From positions 1 through 11,625 of the forward strand of contig DATMBJ010000174.1 in assembly GCA_035559315.1 (NCBI GenBank): a DNA stretch of 11,625 nt. The letters run 5' to 3'. The position numbers and the translations under genes are program-made. Positions 1 through 6,599 of the stretch are shown here, piece by piece; within the stretch, counting starts at the first letter, position 1, and each line of letters starts with the position of its first letter. The DNA comes from DATLZM01 sp035559315 (GTDB lineage Bacteria; Actinomycetota; UBA4738; HRBIN12). The notes beneath the pieces are model-generated. The model saw nothing but the letters and a program-made list of their open reading frames with translations. It was not told the origin of the DNA and did not search any database.

Positions 1-138
1 TGGGGCCTCCCGAGCCTCCCCACCCGCACAGCTAGTTGGCCTTCCCAACCGTACGAGCAGGTGCGCCCAGTCGGCCTTACGGCTTTCCCAGGGCCCCCCA
101 TTCGGTTCCCTGACTCGACCGCTCCAGCCGCTCGGAGC
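1..138 (-). ncRNA. Structured non-coding leader or small RNA, partial, running out of the window
   Basis: This is the predicted transcript downstream of the leftward promoter at 146-174. I see no convincing coding frame and no tRNA, tmRNA, RNase P or SRP RNA signature. Several inverted repeats would fold in the RNA: arms 120-125/134-139 (6 bp, at the predicted 5' end), 89-93/108-112 (5 bp, 14-nt loop), 74-76/81-83 (3 bp closing a GUAA tetraloop) and 35-39/45-49 (5 bp, 5-nt loop). Positions 2-5 can pair with 18-21. It could be the long 5' UTR of a gene left of the window, a cis-regulatory RNA, or the 5' part of a stable RNA. I do not recognise the family. Confidence 0.35.
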
Positions 139-145
139 GAGATGG

Positions 146-174
146 AATCTACCCACGGCCTGGGGGGCGGTCAA
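146..174 (-). promoter_or_regulatory. Sigma70-type promoter firing leftward
   Basis: On the minus strand, -35 TTGACC (174-169) and -10 TAGATT (151-146) are separated by exactly 17 bp. This is the best housekeeping-type promoter in the window, with the start expected near position 139. It lies beyond the 3' end of the mshA-like gene and points away from it, so it serves a transcript that leaves the window at position 1. The local base composition is less GC-rich than the surrounding genes, which fits an intergenic promoter. Confidence 0.65.
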
Positions 175-221
175 GCCGACGAACGCGCAGGTCAGAGGCC
201 ATTTCCGCAGGTAGCGAGGGT

Positions 222-255
222 CGTCAGAAAGAGTGACAAGATCCGGTCAGACCGG
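222..255 (-). terminator. Weak intrinsic-terminator-like hairpin at the mshA stop
   Basis: On the minus strand a 5-bp stem (CCGGT/ACCGG, 255-251 and 247-243) with a CTG loop overlaps the TGA stop at 249-247. It is followed by a comparatively T-rich stretch at 241-222. The stem is short and the T tract is interrupted, so this would be a weak terminator at best. It does sit where one is needed, between the end of the minus-strand gene run and the next promoter. Confidence 0.3.
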
Positions 256-1500
256 CCCCGACCGCCCGTCCAGGAGCTCGCGGTAGACGCCCAGGACCTC
301 ATCGGCGGTGGCCTCCCACGAGAACCCGCGCGAGTGGAGGACGCCCCGCTCCCCCAGCCTGTGGGCGAGCCGCGGGTCGCGCAGGATCCGCAGGAGCCGC
401 TCCGCGTGGTCCGCGGGATCGTGCCCTTCGACGAGGAACCCGGTCGCTCCGTCCACGACCACGAACCGGAGCCCGCCCACCGCGGCCGCCACGACCGGGG
501 TCCCGCAGGCCTGCGCCTCGAGGGCCACGAGCCCGAACGACTCCGAGCGGGAGGGCACGAGCACCGCCTCGGCGGCCGCGTAGAAATCCGCGAGCCTCGC
601 CTGCGGCTGCGGCGGGAAGAACATCACCCGCTCCTCCACCCCGAGGGCCGAGGCCAGGTTCATGAGGCGGGCCACCTCGGCCCCCGGGCTGTCCCCGCTC
701 GGGCCGCCGACCACCGCGAGCACCACGTCGCGCGTGGCCCCGGGGTCGGCGGCCACGGCCTCGGCCAGGGTCCGGATCGCGACGTCGGGCCCCTTGTGGG
801 GCTGGAGGCGGCCCACGAACAGCACGAGGCGGGCGCCGCCGAGGTGGAGGCGGCGCTTGGCCTCCTCCCTCGGCCGGGGGGCGAAGAGCGAGTGGTCCAC
901 CCCCGGCGGCACGATCCGGATCGCACCGGGGTCGGCCCGGTACAGCCCGACCAGGTGGGCGGCCTCGGCCGGGGTCGGCGCGAGGATGCGGTCCGCGGTC
1001 GCGATCACCCGCTCCTCGCCGGCCAGCCGCACCGGCGGCTCGGGTCCCTCCCCGCCCGCCAGCGAATAGTTCTTCACCTTCCCGAGCGTGTGGAACGAGG
1101 CGACGAGGGGCACCCCCCAGATCTCCTTGGCGTTCCGCCCCACCCACCCCGAGAGCCAGTAGTGGCTGTGGACGAGGTCGGGCAGGCGGGAGGCCCGCCG
1201 GACGTGGGCCAGCACGCCGCCGAGGAACTGGGGCAGGTACCGCGGGAGGTCGCGCTTCGGCAGCGGGGCCGGAGGGCCGGCCCGCACGTGGACCACCCGG
1301 ACCCCGGGAACGTCCTCCACCACCTCCGGCAGGCCGTCGCGGCTCCGGGTGAAGATGTCCACCTCGACCCCCTGCCGGACGAGGCGCTGGGCGACCGCCC
1401 GGATGTAGACGTTCATCCCCCCCGAGTCGCCCGTGCCGGGCTGGTCCAGGGGCGAGGTGTGCACCGACAGGACGGCCACCCGCGTGCCGGACGTGCTCAT
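247..1500 (-). CDS. mshA: GT4 glycosyltransferase, MshA-like (D-inositol-3-phosphate glycosyltransferase)
   Basis: The 417-residue protein is a GT-B fold glycosyltransferase of family GT4. It has the glycine-rich N-terminal acceptor-side loop (GGMNVY, 27-32), HSHYWLSG (111-118), the second-domain start FVGRLQPHKG (228-237) and the donor-binding EX7E motif ESFGLVALE (320-328) followed by AQACGTPVV. This set and the length match MshA, which joins UDP-GlcNAc to 1D-myo-inositol 3-phosphate in the cytoplasm as the first step of mycothiol synthesis. The ATG at 1500 has GGGGAGG just upstream. The stop of the asparaginase gene lies 28 bp upstream, so translation of the two may be linked. No other msh gene is in the window, so a different GT4 acceptor (such as a sucrose-phosphate-type or lipid acceptor) cannot be excluded. 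Confidence 0.75.
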   Translation of the reverse strand: MSTSGTRVAVLSVHTSPLDQPGTGDSGGMNVYIRAVAQRLVRQGVEVDIFTRSRDGLPEVVEDVPGVRVVHVRAGPPAPLPKRDLPRYLPQFLGGVLAHVRRASRLPDLVHSHYWLSGWVGRNAKEIWGVPLVASFHTLGKVKNYSLAGGEGPEPPVRLAGEERVIATADRILAPTPAEAAHLVGLYRADPGAIRIVPPGVDHSLFAPRPREEAKRRLHLGGARLVLFVGRLQPHKGPDVAIRTLAEAVAADPGATRDVVLAVVGGPSGDSPGAEVARLMNLASALGVEERVMFFPPQPQARLADFYAAAEAVLVPSRSESFGLVALEAQACGTPVVAAAVGGLRFVVVDGATGFLVEGHDPADHAERLLRILRDPRLAHRLGERGVLHSRGFSWEATADEVLGVYRELLDGRSGPV

Positions 1501-1528
1501 CGACCTCCCCGGGGAGCGTGCGCGCGCA

Positions 1529-2539
1529 TCACGGGATGTTACGCGGCGGCCGCCCCCGCCTATTCCCCGCCCGGCGGAGCGCCAGATCGGAGGCGATCTC
1601 CCCCACCACCCGCTCGCCGCCCCGGACCGGGCGCCGCGCCAAGGGGGCGAGCCTCGGGTCCGCGGCCGGGTCGGCCCACCCGAGCTGGGCCAGGACGCGG
1701 AGCAGCGCGGGGCCCGCGGCCCGGTCCCCTCCGTCCTCGACCTTCACCGCCACGCCGAGGCCCGGCTCGAGCAGCGCGGCGCAGACCAGGCCCTCCGCGC
1801 CGCCCTTCACGACCACCCCCGGGACCGTCTCCATCACCGTCGTGTCCACCCGGCCCCGGCCGGCCACGAGGTAGGGCCGGGCCCGCATCGCCGCCACCGC
1901 GCGCGCGACCCGGGGAGCCAGGGCCCCGAGGCGCTCGGGCCGGGCCAGGCGGGCGTACAGGGTGGCCAGGGACGCCAGGGGCATCCCGTGCACGGGGACC
2001 CCGCAGCCGTCCACCCCGACGACGACCGCGTCGAGGGCGGCGGCCGACCGCACGGCCCGGAGCACCCGGCGTTGGAGGGGGTGGCCGGGCCGGGGGTAGG
2101 ACGCGAGGTCGTACCCCGAGCGAGCGCAGGCCAAGAGCATCCCGGCGTGCTTGCCCGAGCAGTTGTGGAGCTCCCGGCGAGGGCGGAACGCTCGGGCCAT
2201 GGTCTCCCGGTCCAACGGCCACCCCGGCGGGCACCGGAGGGCCGAGGGGCCGAGCCCGGCCCGGGCCAGGACGGCCCGGACCGCCCGGACGTGGACCGGC
2301 TCGCCGTTGTGGGACCCGCAGACGACCGCGAGCTCCTGGTCCGGGAGGTCCTCGCGGGCCGCGGCGAGCGAGACGGCCGCCTGGAGCGGCTTCATCGTGG
2401 ACCGGGCGAACACGATCCTCCGCGGGTCGCCCGCCCACGCGACGAGGCGGCCGTCGGCGTCGCATACCGCGACGTGCCCGAGGTGCACCGACTCCTCGAG
2501 GCCGGAGCGCAGGACGCGGGCGATGGTGGCCGGGCGCAC
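1529..2539 (-). CDS. L-asparaginase, rhizobial type (asparaginase II family)
   Basis: The 336-residue protein would hydrolyse L-asparagine to aspartate and ammonia in the cytoplasm. It belongs to the asparaginase II (Rhizobium etli ReAV-like) class, a serine beta-lactamase-like fold unrelated to E. coli AnsA/AnsB. Visible signatures are the SxxK pair in RSTMKPLQ (Ser47, Lys50), CGSHNGEPVH (74-83, second serine Ser76), HNCSGKHAGML (125-135, metal-site Cys127 and Lys130), DGCGVPVHGMPL (177-188, Cys179) and a late lysine in VAVKVEDG (Lys266). All key positions of the family are therefore present. The GTG at 2539 was chosen because family similarity begins right after it and the length fits. The frame stays open further upstream, into the HD-GYP gene, but that part is not asparaginase-like. 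The ribosome site is weak. The gene starts 77 bp after the HD-GYP stop. Confidence 0.82.
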   Translation of the reverse strand: MRPATIARVLRSGLEESVHLGHVAVCDADGRLVAWAGDPRRIVFARSTMKPLQAAVSLAAAREDLPDQELAVVCGSHNGEPVHVRAVRAVLARAGLGPSALRCPPGWPLDRETMARAFRPRRELHNCSGKHAGMLLACARSGYDLASYPRPGHPLQRRVLRAVRSAAALDAVVVGVDGCGVPVHGMPLASLATLYARLARPERLGALAPRVARAVAAMRARPYLVAGRGRVDTTVMETVPGVVVKGGAEGLVCAALLEPGLGVAVKVEDGGDRAAGPALLRVLAQLGWADPAADPRLAPLARRPVRGGERVVGEIASDLALRRAGNRRGRPPRNIP

Positions 2540-2616
2540 GGGTCCCGAGCCTACCCGCTCGCCCCCGGGTCGCGGGCGACGCCGCCGCGCCCGTCGGGAG
2601 AGGGTGCCGGTCGTGG

Positions 2617-3432
2617 TCAGGCCGGCCCGACGCCGAGGAGGTCGCCCGCGGTGGGATCCACGCCCCGCCCGTCCGGCGACGAGCCCGGGCGGGCCGCCGC
2701 CTCGAGCCGCTCGCCCTCCTCCTCGACCAGCGAGACGAACTCCTCCACCACCGCCGGGTCGAACTGGGTGCCGCGGCCACCGATGAGCTCCTGGAGGGCC
2801 CGCTCGACGGAGCGCGCCGGGCGGTAGGGCCGGTCGCTGGTCATGGCGTCGAAGGCGTCGGCCACGGCGAAGATCCGAGCCGGGAGCGGGATCTCCTCCC
2901 CCCGCAGGCCCTCCGGGTAGCCGCGCCCGTCGAACCGCTCGTGGTGATGGCGGATCACCACGGTCGCCCCCCCGAGGAACCGGATGGGCTCGACGATCTG
3001 CGCCCCGATCTCGGGGTGGGTCTTCATCACGTCCCACTCCTCCTCGGAGAGCGGCCCTGGCTTGCACAGGATCCGCTCGGGGATCCCGACCTTGCCGATG
3101 TCGTGCAGGAAGAAGCCGTAGGCGAGCTCGGGGCGGTCGGCGAGGGCCGGGTCGATCCGTCGGGCCAGGGCCAGCCCGTAGGCCTGGGTCCGGTCCAGGT
3201 GCCCCCGGGTCGTTTCGTCCTTGGCCTCGACCACCTGCGCCAGGGCCTTCATCGTCGCCAGGTAGGTCTCGTGGATGCTCCGGAGGGCCCGCTCGAGCTC
3301 CCGGCTCCTGGCCCGCTCGAGGTGGTACAGCATCCCGAGCTCTCGGGCGAACACGACGAGCTGGGCCTGGAGGGCCGCGAGGTCGGCGTCCCCAGCGCCC
3401 GAGGTCCCCGGTCCGAAGGCGTGGTCGTCCAT
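2617..3432 (-). CDS. HD-GYP domain cyclic-di-GMP phosphodiesterase
   Basis: From the ATG at 3432 the product has 271 residues. A predicted coiled coil (about 15-70) precedes a complete HD-GYP domain (about 60-240). Metal and catalytic residues are in place: His78, His110-Asp111 in FFLHDIGKVGIPE, His139, the His162-164 run and the signature ERFDGRGYP (165-173), then the VADAFDAMTSDRPYR helix. HD-GYP enzymes hydrolyse c-di-GMP to pGpG or GMP. There is no receiver, PAS or membrane segment, so it appears cytosolic, with the coiled coil the only input or dimerisation region. The start is uncertain: neither ATG 3432 nor the in-frame GTG at 3483 (17 residues more) has a well-spaced ribosome site, and a GC hairpin lies just upstream at 3443-3459. 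The gene follows the RsiG-like gene, which senses the same nucleotide. Confidence 0.85.
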   Translation of the reverse strand: MDDHAFGPGTSGAGDADLAALQAQLVVFARELGMLYHLERARSRELERALRSIHETYLATMKALAQVVEAKDETTRGHLDRTQAYGLALARRIDPALADRPELAYGFFLHDIGKVGIPERILCKPGPLSEEEWDVMKTHPEIGAQIVEPIRFLGGATVVIRHHHERFDGRGYPEGLRGEEIPLPARIFAVADAFDAMTSDRPYRPARSVERALQELIGGRGTQFDPAVVEEFVSLVEEEGERLEAAARPGSSPDGRGVDPTAGDLLGVGPA

Positions 3433-3442
3433 GGGCCGCACG

Positions 3443-3459
3443 CGCCGGCGGAGCCGGCG
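3443..3459 (-). repeat. GC-rich hairpin before the HD-GYP start
   Basis: A perfect 7-bp inverted repeat (3443-3449 and 3453-3459, each arm of type CGCCGGC/GCCGGCG) with a 3-nt loop lies 10 nt upstream of the ATG at 3432. In RNA it would be a very stable stem beside the translation start. If translation begins at GTG 3483 instead, the stem would be inside the coding sequence. Such short GC palindromes are not rare in DNA of this composition. Confidence 0.4.
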
Positions 3460-3599
3460 TGGGGGAAGCGTGCCCCGTCCCACCGCCTCCCCGCCATCCC
3501 GCGATCGGGCGGATCCAGCGGAGCCCCGACCGAGCCGCTCCCGGCCCGAACGGGGGACGCCGCCGCTCCCCCGAACGGCCGAGGGGTGAGGGCGGGGCG

Positions 3600-4136
3600 T
3601 CAGGAGAGGACCTGGGAGAGGTCCTCCCGGTACCGCCGCTTGAGCTCCTCCTGGAGGGTGTCGAGCACCGCGATCACCGCCGCACGCTGGCGGGAGACCT
3701 CCCGCTCCTCGGCCTCGAGCGTCGCCACGGCCTGCTCGAGCTCGGCGTCGGAGAGCGCGGTGGGGTCCGAGAGGCCGGCGTCCGCGACGAGGCGCTCGAT
3801 CCGCCGGCGGGCCGCGAGCACCTCGGGCTCGGGGATCGCGACGCGGACGGCCTCCCCCCGGGATGCGCCGCGTGGCTCCTCGGGAGCGAGGATCCGCGCC
3901 AGCCGCTCCGACAGCGGCTCCGAGCCCCGGTCCGCCTCCCGCCGCGCAGCGAGCTCGGCGGCGAGGATCTCGGCCCGGCCCTGCACCATGCGCCGCAGGA
4001 GCGAGAGGTACTCGCGTTCGGCGAGGCAGTCGTCCCGTCTGGCGCGCAGCTCGGCGAGCGAGAGCTCCCCGAGCCCCTCGACGAACCCCGGGCTCAAGAC
4101 GCGGTCGATCCGCCGCTTGCCCTGCGTGTCGCTCAC
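3600..4136 (-). CDS. rsiG: RsiG-like c-di-GMP-binding anti-sigma factor
   Basis: The 178-residue, highly charged, helical protein matches the actinobacterial RsiG family (often named 'aerial mycelium formation protein'). In Streptomyces, RsiG with two c-di-GMP molecules holds the sigma factor WhiG inactive. The N-terminal RRIDRVLSPGFVEGL is typical. Two long helices carry the family's ligand signature E(X)3S(X)2R(X)3Q(X)3D. Helix one has Ser45, Arg48, Gln52 and Glu56 (Glu for Asp), but Arg41 where Glu is expected, flanked by Glu40 and Glu42. Helix two has Glu144, Ser148, Arg151 and Asp159, with Ile155 replacing Gln. A spacer (about 70-105) rich in Pro, Gly and charged residues joins them. The GTG at 4136 has a GGGCGGG-type ribosome site. 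The stop of the M23 gene is 43 bp upstream and the HD-GYP gene follows. No sigma factor gene is in the window, so its partner is unknown. Confidence 0.8.
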   Translation of the reverse strand: MSDTQGKRRIDRVLSPGFVEGLGELSLAELRARRDDCLAEREYLSLLRRMVQGRAEILAAELAARREADRGSEPLSERLARILAPEEPRGASRGEAVRVAIPEPEVLAARRRIERLVADAGLSDPTALSDAELEQAVATLEAEEREVSRQRAAVIAVLDTLQEELKRRYREDLSQVLS

Positions 4137-4179
4137 CCCGCCCGCATCGTAGGGCCGGCGGCGCAGGGGGGCAACGCGC

Positions 4180-5202
4180 CTAACAGACCGCCCGGAGCAT
4201 GGCGTAGGGGTTGATGGCCCCGCCCCCGCCGGGGTGGTACTCGAAGTGCAGGTGGTTCACGCTGCCCGCGTTGCCGGTGCTCCCCACGTAGCCGATCACG
4301 GTGCCGGCCCGGACCGCGCCGGCCGCCCCGTAGGAGGAGAGGTGGGCGTAGTACGAGTAGTCCCCGTTCGTGTGGTAGACGATCACGGCGAGCCCGCCGA
4401 GGAGGTTCGAGCTCCGGACCGCGTTCCCGGCGTGGACCGCGACGACCGGGGTCCCGTAGGGGGCGATGAGGTCGATCCCCTGGTGGCTGCGGCCGCCCGA
4501 CCGCGGGGCTCCGAACGAGTCCACGAACGAGTTCGGCCCCTGGACCGGGCAGACCTGGATCGCGCCGGCCACCGACGGGGCCACCCCCAGCACGAGCTGG
4601 GCCTGCCGGGCCTCGAGCTGACGCTCCAGGTCGGCCACGACGCGCGCGAGCTCGTCGACCCTCGCCGCGGCCGCCGAGCGGGCCCGCTCCAACCGCTCGG
4701 CGTCGCGGGCCCGTTCCTCGCGGAGCCGCGCCAGGTCCGCGAGCTTCCGCCGGAGCTCCTCGCGGGTGACCTCGGCCAGCGTGATGAGGTCCGAGTCGTT
4801 CTCGGCGACGGCCCCGATGAACTCGAGCCGGTCCGAGAACTCCGTGAAGTCCGCCGAGGACAGGAGCAGGTCGATGGTGCCGCCCACCCCGCTCATGTAC
4901 GCGGCCCGCGCCCGGCGGTCGATCCGGGCGGCGATCGCCGCGAGCCTGCGCTGGGTCCGGGCGATCGCGGCCCGGGTGGCGGCGAGCTGATCCTCGGTCT
5001 GGGCCAGCTTCGCCTCCGCCGCCTGCCAGGCCGCGGTGGCCGAATCGAGCGCGGCCTGGGCCGCCGCCAGCCGGTCCTTGGCGGCCGCGAGCTCCCCCTC
5101 GGGGTCGGCGAGGGCGGGGACCGAGCCCAGCACGAGCAGCGCCGCCGCTGCCGCGAGCGCGGCCCGGAGCGTGCCTCCTCGAGCGGTCGTCCTGGCCCCC
5201 AT
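4180..5202 (-). CDS. Secreted coiled-coil M23 peptidase (murein hydrolase)
   Basis: The 340-residue precursor has a basic N-terminus, a hydrophobic core (about 12-30) and a likely signal peptidase site after Ala32 (ALA-DP). A long coiled coil (about 34-205), resembling the regulatory arms of EnvC or PcsB, leads to a LytM/M23 domain (about 222-335). Zinc and catalytic residues are intact: HQGID gives His240 and Asp244, YYAHLS gives His287, and NHLHFE gives His317 and His319. It should therefore be an active endopeptidase cleaving peptidoglycan cross-bridges outside the membrane. Cys218 and the C-terminal Cys340 could form a disulfide. The ATG at 5202 is preferred over the in-frame GTG at 5247 because a -10-like element (5243-5238) lies between them. 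The gene precedes rsiG by 43 bp, a hint that wall remodelling and c-di-GMP signalling are co-expressed. Confidence 0.85.
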   Translation of the reverse strand: MGARTTARGGTLRAALAAAAALLVLGSVPALADPEGELAAAKDRLAAAQAALDSATAAWQAAEAKLAQTEDQLAATRAAIARTQRRLAAIAARIDRRARAAYMSGVGGTIDLLLSSADFTEFSDRLEFIGAVAENDSDLITLAEVTREELRRKLADLARLREERARDAERLERARSAAAARVDELARVVADLERQLEARQAQLVLGVAPSVAGAIQVCPVQGPNSFVDSFGAPRSGGRSHQGIDLIAPYGTPVVAVHAGNAVRSSNLLGGLAVIVYHTNGDYSYYAHLSSYGAAGAVRAGTVIGYVGSTGNAGSVNHLHFEYHPGGGGAINPYAMLRAVC

Positions 5203-5237
5203 GGGTCGATACGGCCGCCGGCCCGGCGAGCCGGCCG

Positions 5238-5267
5238 AGGCTACCACCCCCCGGGGCGATCGGCCAA
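5238..5267 (-). promoter_or_regulatory. Putative promoter for the M23-rsiG-HD-GYP run
   Basis: On the minus strand, TTGGCC (5267-5262) and TAGCCT (5243-5238) are 18 bp apart. The start would fall near 5231, giving a leader of about 29 nt to the ATG at 5202. The -10 fits the actinobacterial TAnnnT pattern and the -35 matches four of six consensus bases. The element lies in the 94-bp gap after the sat stop, so the downstream genes need not depend on sat transcription. Confidence 0.45.
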
Positions 5268-5296
5268 GCCCTGGACGTTGCCTCGCGGGGGAACGC

Positions 5297-6469
5297 CTAG
5301 GAGCGCTCCCGCATGGCCTCGATCAGGATGTCCGCCACCTCGGGCCGGGAGAACTCGGCGGGGGGCCGCTCCCCCCGCCGGAGCATCTCCCGGACCTTGG
5401 TCCCGGAGAGGACCACCCGGTCCTCGTCGCCGTGGGGGCAGGTCTTGGGCGAGGCCATCGAGCCGCAGCGGCGGCAGAAGAACGAGTGCTCGAACATGAG
5501 GGGCGTGATCCCGAGCTCCCCCGGCTCGAACTCCTCGAAGATCCGCTGGGCGTCGTAGGGCCCGTAGTAGTCCCCGACCCCGGCGTGGTCCCGGCCCACG
5601 ATGAAGTGGGTGCAGCCGTAGTTCTTCCGGCAGATCGCGTGCCAGATGGCCTCCTTGGGCCCGGCGTAGCGCATCGCCGCCGGGAACACCGCGATCATCG
5701 CCCGGTCCTTCGGGTAGTAGTGCTCGAACAGGACCTCGTAGCAGCGCATCCGGACGTCGGGGGGGACGTCGTCGGCCTTGGTGGCGCCGACCAGGGGGTG
5801 GACCAGGAGCCCGTCGCAGATCTCGAGGGCGCACTTCTGGATGTACTCGTGGGCGCGGTGGATCGGGTTCCGGGTCTGGAAGCCGACCACGGTGCGCCAG
5901 CCCCGGCGGCGGAACTCGGCCCGGGTCTGGGCCGGGGTGAGCCGGTAGCGGCGGAAGTCGCGGTGGCGGGGGAGGCGGATGACCCGGACCGGGCCGGCCA
6001 GGCAGAACCCCCCGGCCTCGTGGAGGGCCCGGACCCCGGGGTGGGCGAGGTCCGTGGTCCCGAACACGCTCCGGGCCTCGGCCTCCTTGTCCCGGCGGAA
6101 CACCTCCTCGACCTCGAGGATCGCGAGGGGCTCCGCGCCCTCCCGGGGCAGGAGGGCGACGGCCTCCGCCCGGCCGATCCGCTCCACGTCCTCCTCGGCC
6201 AGCGAGAGCACCACGGGGATCGTCCAGGGAAGGCCCGACCCCAGGCGCATCTCCTCGAGCACCCGCCGGTACTCCTTCTCCCCCTGGAACCCGGTGAGCG
6301 GCGAGAGGGCGCCCACCGCGAGCATCTCGAGGTCCGAGAGCTCCCGCTGCGAGATCACGAGCGCCGGGTAGCGCCGGGCCTCCTCCGCGGCGCGCTCCCC
6401 CTCCGGCCCGGGGAGGAGGAGGTTCACGAGGGTGCCGCCGTGGGGGGCGATCGGGTCCTGCTCGAGCAT
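5297..6469 (-). CDS. sat: Sulfate adenylyltransferase (ATP sulfurylase), single-subunit type
   Basis: The 390-residue enzyme converts sulfate and ATP to adenosine 5'-phosphosulfate (APS) and pyrophosphate in the cytoplasm. It is the homomeric Sat type, not the CysDN heterodimer. After a PUA-like N-terminal domain (about 1-165) the catalytic domain shows QTRNPIHRAHE (198-208, nucleotide-binding HxxH), GRDHAG (292-297) and LSGTKVREML (354-363). A Cys/His cluster CxxC(X)8CxH (Cys332, Cys335, Cys344, His346) resembles the zinc site of bacterial Sat enzymes. There is no APS kinase fusion. The ATG at 6469 is supported by a GAGGAAGGGA ribosome site and family length. The frame is open further upstream, but that part would overlap the divergent cysH gene. 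The head-to-head cysH gene encodes the next step of sulfate assimilation. Confidence 0.92.
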   Translation of the reverse strand: MLEQDPIAPHGGTLVNLLLPGPEGERAAEEARRYPALVISQRELSDLEMLAVGALSPLTGFQGEKEYRRVLEEMRLGSGLPWTIPVVLSLAEEDVERIGRAEAVALLPREGAEPLAILEVEEVFRRDKEAEARSVFGTTDLAHPGVRALHEAGGFCLAGPVRVIRLPRHRDFRRYRLTPAQTRAEFRRRGWRTVVGFQTRNPIHRAHEYIQKCALEICDGLLVHPLVGATKADDVPPDVRMRCYEVLFEHYYPKDRAMIAVFPAAMRYAGPKEAIWHAICRKNYGCTHFIVGRDHAGVGDYYGPYDAQRIFEEFEPGELGITPLMFEHSFFCRRCGSMASPKTCPHGDEDRVVLSGTKVREMLRRGERPPAEFSRPEVADILIEAMRERS

Positions 6470-6504
6470 CGGGTTCCCTTCCTCGGGGTGGGTTCGGAGC
6501 ACCC

Positions 6505-6510
6505 AGGATA
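6505..6510 (-). promoter_or_regulatory. Possible -10 element for sat
   Basis: TATCCT on the minus strand (6510-6505) lies 36 nt upstream of the sat ATG, placing the start near 6498. No -35 match is visible at the normal distance, so the promoter may need an activator or an alternative sigma factor. An isolated hexamer is weak evidence. Confidence 0.3.
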
Positions 6511-6568
6511 ACGAGCGGGCCGGGGCGCGGGCCGGCGGCGGCCGGGGGCGCGGCGCCGACCCTCCCCC

Positions 6569-6574
6569 TATACT
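6569..6574 (+). promoter_or_regulatory. Possible -10 element for cysH
   Basis: TATACT matches the -10 consensus in five of six positions and stands out in GC-rich surroundings. The start would be near 6581, giving a leader of about 19 nt that just covers the strong GGAGG at 6589-6593. No -35 match is seen 16-18 bp upstream, which suggests activator-dependent expression. The whole 130-bp sat-cysH gap is the place to expect a sulfur-responsive operator. Confidence 0.45.
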
Positions 6575-6599
6575 CGGCCCCGACGGAAGGAGGCGGCCC

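Noticed and set aside
1..130. Plus-strand ydaO (c-di-AMP) riboswitch, suggested by a faint likeness near 28-58
   Set aside because: Only a short fragment resembles the class, the conserved core could not be matched, and no plus-strand gene follows. The minus-strand promoter explains the region better.
2540..3067. Extension of the asparaginase frame upstream of 2539
   Set aside because: The frame overlaps the HD-GYP gene and gives Arg/Gly-rich sequence with no asparaginase similarity.
3443..3459. Intrinsic terminator between rsiG and the HD-GYP gene
   Set aside because: The hairpin has no U tract and lies at the start of the HD-GYP gene, so it is listed as a repeat rather than a terminator.
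61..4152. A plus-strand open frame of more than 1300 codons
   Set aside because: It runs antisense to mshA, the asparaginase, HD-GYP and rsiG genes. Its translation is Pro/Arg/Gly/Ala-rich low complexity, as expected opposite high-GC coding DNA. The minus-strand products show clear family motifs.
5203..5247. Start of the M23 gene at GTG 5247
   Set aside because: The 15 extra residues precede a normal signal peptide, and the candidate -10 lies downstream of that GTG.
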